From Saccoglossus kowalevskii (Eukaryota > Hemichordata > Enteropneusta > Harrimaniidae), in assembly GCF_000003605.2 (NCBI RefSeq), contig NW_003123907.1, positions 657,501-677,361 on the forward strand: DNA of 19,861 nucleotides, written 5' to 3'. Position 1 is the stretch's first letter. Every line of letters starts with the position of its first letter. Shown here piece by piece: positions 16,981 through 19,861 of the stretch. A program made the position numbers and the translations under genes. The notes under the pieces were generated by a model that was not told where the DNA came from, made no database searches, and was given only the letters and a program-made list of their open reading frames with translations.

Positions 16981-19861
16981 ATGGTCAGTATGAGACTAGT
17001 GTGGCTGCTGTGATCAGTATGAGACTAATGTGGCTGCTGTGGTCAGTATGGACTAGTGTGCCTGCAGTGGTGAGTATGGGACTAGTGTGGCTGCTGTTGT
17101 CAGTATGAGACTAGTGTAGCTGCTGTGGTCAGTATGGGACTAGTGTGGCTGCTGTGGTCAGTATGGGGCTAGTGTGGCTGCTATTGTCAGCATGGGACTA
17201 GTGTGGCTGCTGTGGTGAGTATGGGGCTAGTGTGGTTGCTGTTGTCAGTATGGGACTAGTGTGGCTGCTATTGTCAGTATGGGACTAGTGTGGCTGCTGT
17301 GATCAGTATGGGACTAATGTGGCTGCTGTGGTCAGTATGGACTAGTGTGCCTGCAGTGGTGAGTATGGAACTAGTGTGGCTGCTGTTGTCAGTATGAGAC
17401 TAGTGTAGCTGCTGTGGTCAGTATGGGGCTAGTGTGGCTGCTATTGTCAGCATGGGACTAGTGTGGCTGCTGTGGTGAGTATAGGGTTGGTGTTAAGGGC
17501 AACAATAAATGGCTGGAGATTTAACAGCATGGTCAGTATGAGACTATTGTGGCTGCTGTGATCAGTAAGAGAACAGTGTGGCTGCTGTGATCAGTATGGG
17601 ACTAATGTGGCTGCTGTGGTCAGTATGGACTAGTGTGCCTGCAGTGGTGAGTATGGAACTAGTGTGGCTGCTGTTGTCAGTATGAGACTAGTGTAGCTGC
17701 TGTGGTCAGTATGGGGCTAGTGTGGCTGCTATTGTCAGCATGGGACTAGTGTGGCTGCTGTGGTGAGTATAGGGTTGGTGTTAAGGGCAACAATAAATGG
17801 CTGGAGATTTAACAGCATGGTCAGTATGAGACTATTGTGGCTGCTGTGATCAGTAAGAGAACAGTGTGGCTGCTGTGATCAGTATGGGACTAATGTGGCT
17901 GCTGTGGTCAGTATGGACTAGTGTGCCTGCAGTGGTGAGTATGGGACTAGTGTGGCTGCTGTTGTCAGTATGAGACTAGTGTAGCTGCTATGGTCAGTAT
18001 GGGGCTAGTGTGGCTGCTATTGTCAGCATGGGACTAGTGTGGCTGCTGTTGTCAGTATGGGACTAGTGTGGCTGCTGTGGTCATCATGGAACGAGTGTGA
18101 CTGCTGTTGTCAGTATTGGACTAGTATGGCTGCTATTGTCAGTATGGGACTAATGTGGCTGCTGTGGTCAGTGTGGGACTAGTGTGGCTGCTGTTGTCAG
18201 TATGGGACTAGTGTGGCTACTGTGATCAGTATGGGATTAGTGTGGCTGCTGTGGTCATTAAGGGACTAGTGTGGCTGCTGTTGTCAGTATGGGACTAGTG
18301 TGGCTGCTGTTGTCGGTATGGGACTAGTCTGGCTACTGTGGTCGTTATGGGATTAGTGTGGCTGCTGTGGTCAGTATGGGACTAGTGTGGCTGCTGTTGT
18401 CAGTATGGGACTAGTGTGGCTGCTGTTGTCAGTATGGGACTAGTCTGGCTACTGTGGTCAGTATGGGATTAGTGTGGCTGATGTGGTCATCATGGAACTA
18501 GTGTGACTGCTGTTACCAGTATGGGACTAGTGTGGCTGCTATTGTCAGTATGGACTAGAGTGGCTGTTGTCAATATGGGACTAGTGTGGCTGCTGTTGTC
18601 AGTATGTGACTAGTGTGGCTGCTATTGTCAGCATGGAACTAGTGTGGCTTCTGTGGTCAGTATGGCACTAGTGTGGCTGCTATTGTCAGTGTGGACTAGA
18701 GTGGCTGTTGTCAATATGGGACTAGTGTGGCTGCTGTTGTCAGTATGTGACTAGTGTGGCTGCTATTGTCAGTATGGGACTAGTGTGGCTACTGTTGTCA
18801 GTATGGGACAAATGTGGCTGCTGTGGTCAATATGGGACTAGTATGGTTGCAGTTGTCAGTATGGGACTAGTGTGGCTGCTGTGGTGAGTATGGGACTAAA
18901 GTGGCTGCTATTGTAAGTATGGAACTAGTGTGGCTGGTGTGGTCAGTATGGGACTAGTGCGGCTGCTGTTGTCAGTATGGGGCTAGTGTGGCTGCTATTG
19001 TCAGTATGGGGCTAGTGTGGCTGCTATTGTCAGCATGGAACTAGTCTGGCTGCTGTGGTCAGTATGGCACTAGTGTGGCTGCTGTGATCAGTATGAGACT
19101 AGTATGGTTGCTATTGTCAGTATGGGACTAGTGTGGCTGCTGTTGTCAGTATGGGACTAGTGTGGCGGCTGTGGTCATCATGGAACTAGTGTGACTGCTG
19201 TTGTCAGTATGGCACTAGTCTGGCTGCTGTGGTAGGTATGTGACTAATGTTACTAATGTGGCTGCCATGGTCAATATGGAACTAGTGTGGCTGCTGTGGT
19301 CAGTATGGGACTAGTGTGGCTGCTGTTGTCAGTATGGGACTAGTGTGGCTGCTGTGGTGAGTATAGAACTAGTGTGGTTGCTGTTGTCAGTATGGGACTA
19401 GTGTGGCTGATGTTGTCAGTATGGGGCTAGTGTGGCTGCTATTGTCAGCATGGAACTAGTGTGGCTGCTGTGGTCAGTATGGCACTAGTGTGGCTGCTGT
19501 GGACAGTATGAGACTAGTATGGTTGCTATTGTCAGTATGGGACTAGTGTGGCTGCTGTTGTCAGTATGGGACTAGTGTGGCTGCTGTGGTCATCATGGAA
19601 CTAGTGTGACTGCTGTTGTCAGTATTGGACTAGTATGGCTGCTATTGTCAGTATGGGACTAATGTGGCTGCTGTGGTCAGTGTGGGACTAGTGTGGCTGC
19701 TGTTGTCAGTATAGGACTAGTGTGGCTGCTGTGGTCAGTATGGGACTAGTGTGGCTGCTGTTGTCAGTATGGGACTAGTGTGGCTGCTGTTGTCAGTATG
19801 GGACTACTCTGGCTACTGTGGTCGTTATGGGATTAGTGTGGCTGTTGTGGTCAGTATGGGA
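16981..19861. repeat. 29-bp minisatellite with higher-order repeats, runs off the window
   Basis: The unit starts CAGTATGGGACTAGTGTGG and ends CTGCTGTGGT, 29 bp in total, repeated roughly 95 times to the window end. The last bases vary among TGTGGT, TGTTGT, TATTGT and TGTGAT, and these variants form larger patterns. A 288-bp pattern of about ten units repeats four times (landmark GATCAGTATG-GACTAATG at 17012, 17301, 17589 and 17877). A 415-bp and an approximately 1.5-kb pattern occur later. Since 29 is not a multiple of three, it does not encode a repeat protein. It lies upstream of the first visible eIF4E3 exon, so it is probably inside an eIF4E3 intron. Confidence 0.95.

Noticed and set aside
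16692-16982. 96-codon minus frame as a complete protein
   Set aside because: Only the SFWSVYNN...PLW part (16883-16789) is coding. The rest is intron on both sides of good splice sites.
9725-19861. Short regular repeats considered as CRISPR arrays
   Set aside because: Units are directly adjacent with no unique spacers, and the window is eukaryotic. These are minisatellites.

Overview
This looks like nuclear DNA from an animal, most likely a marine invertebrate. It is AT-rich, has spliced genes with GT-AG introns, and carries DNA transposons, MITE-like elements and long minisatellites. There are no operons, ribosome binding sites or prokaryotic genes. The phylum cannot be fixed from the sequence. 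The one gene recognised with confidence, eIF4E3, is close to the vertebrate protein, so a deuterostome would fit.

Two protein-coding genes converge. On the + strand, about 1-832 reads as intron or upstream flank. A large 3'-terminal coding exon follows (833-2304) for an acidic, probably disordered protein ending in the prenylation box CAIL with extra cysteines just before it. Its reading frame is broken once, in an AAAA run near 1688-1691. On the - strand, five coding exons of eIF4E3, a cap-binding protein, can be placed with exact splice sites: 16883-16789, 16017-15957, 14989-14923, 9593-9438 and 8878-8841, ending at a TGA. The N-terminal exon(s) are not visible and should lie beyond 19861. 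About 2305-8840 between the genes holds their 3' UTRs and intergenic DNA.

Much of the rest is repeats. Two MITE-like elements (2553-2759, 5238-5419) have TA target duplications and ends resembling TACTGTAAAA. A 127-bp fold-back lies at 2914-3040. A divergent pair of repeat copies surrounds 6187-6585. The large eIF4E3 intron (9594-14922) contains a 30-bp minisatellite (9725-9981), two hairpins and a dead mariner element (11763-14275, D,D34D transposase with several frameshifts). The mariner is twice its normal length because about 1.27 kb of other repeat DNA sits in its 5' part. The right end of the window (16981-19861 and beyond) is a 29-bp minisatellite with nested higher-order repeats that have copied a piece of the flanking intron.

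I saw no tRNA, rRNA, CRISPR array or bacterial-type mobile system, and no evidence for a novel multi-gene system. The most useful leads are the unrecognised CaaX protein with its frame break, the layered minisatellite, and the nested transposon block.
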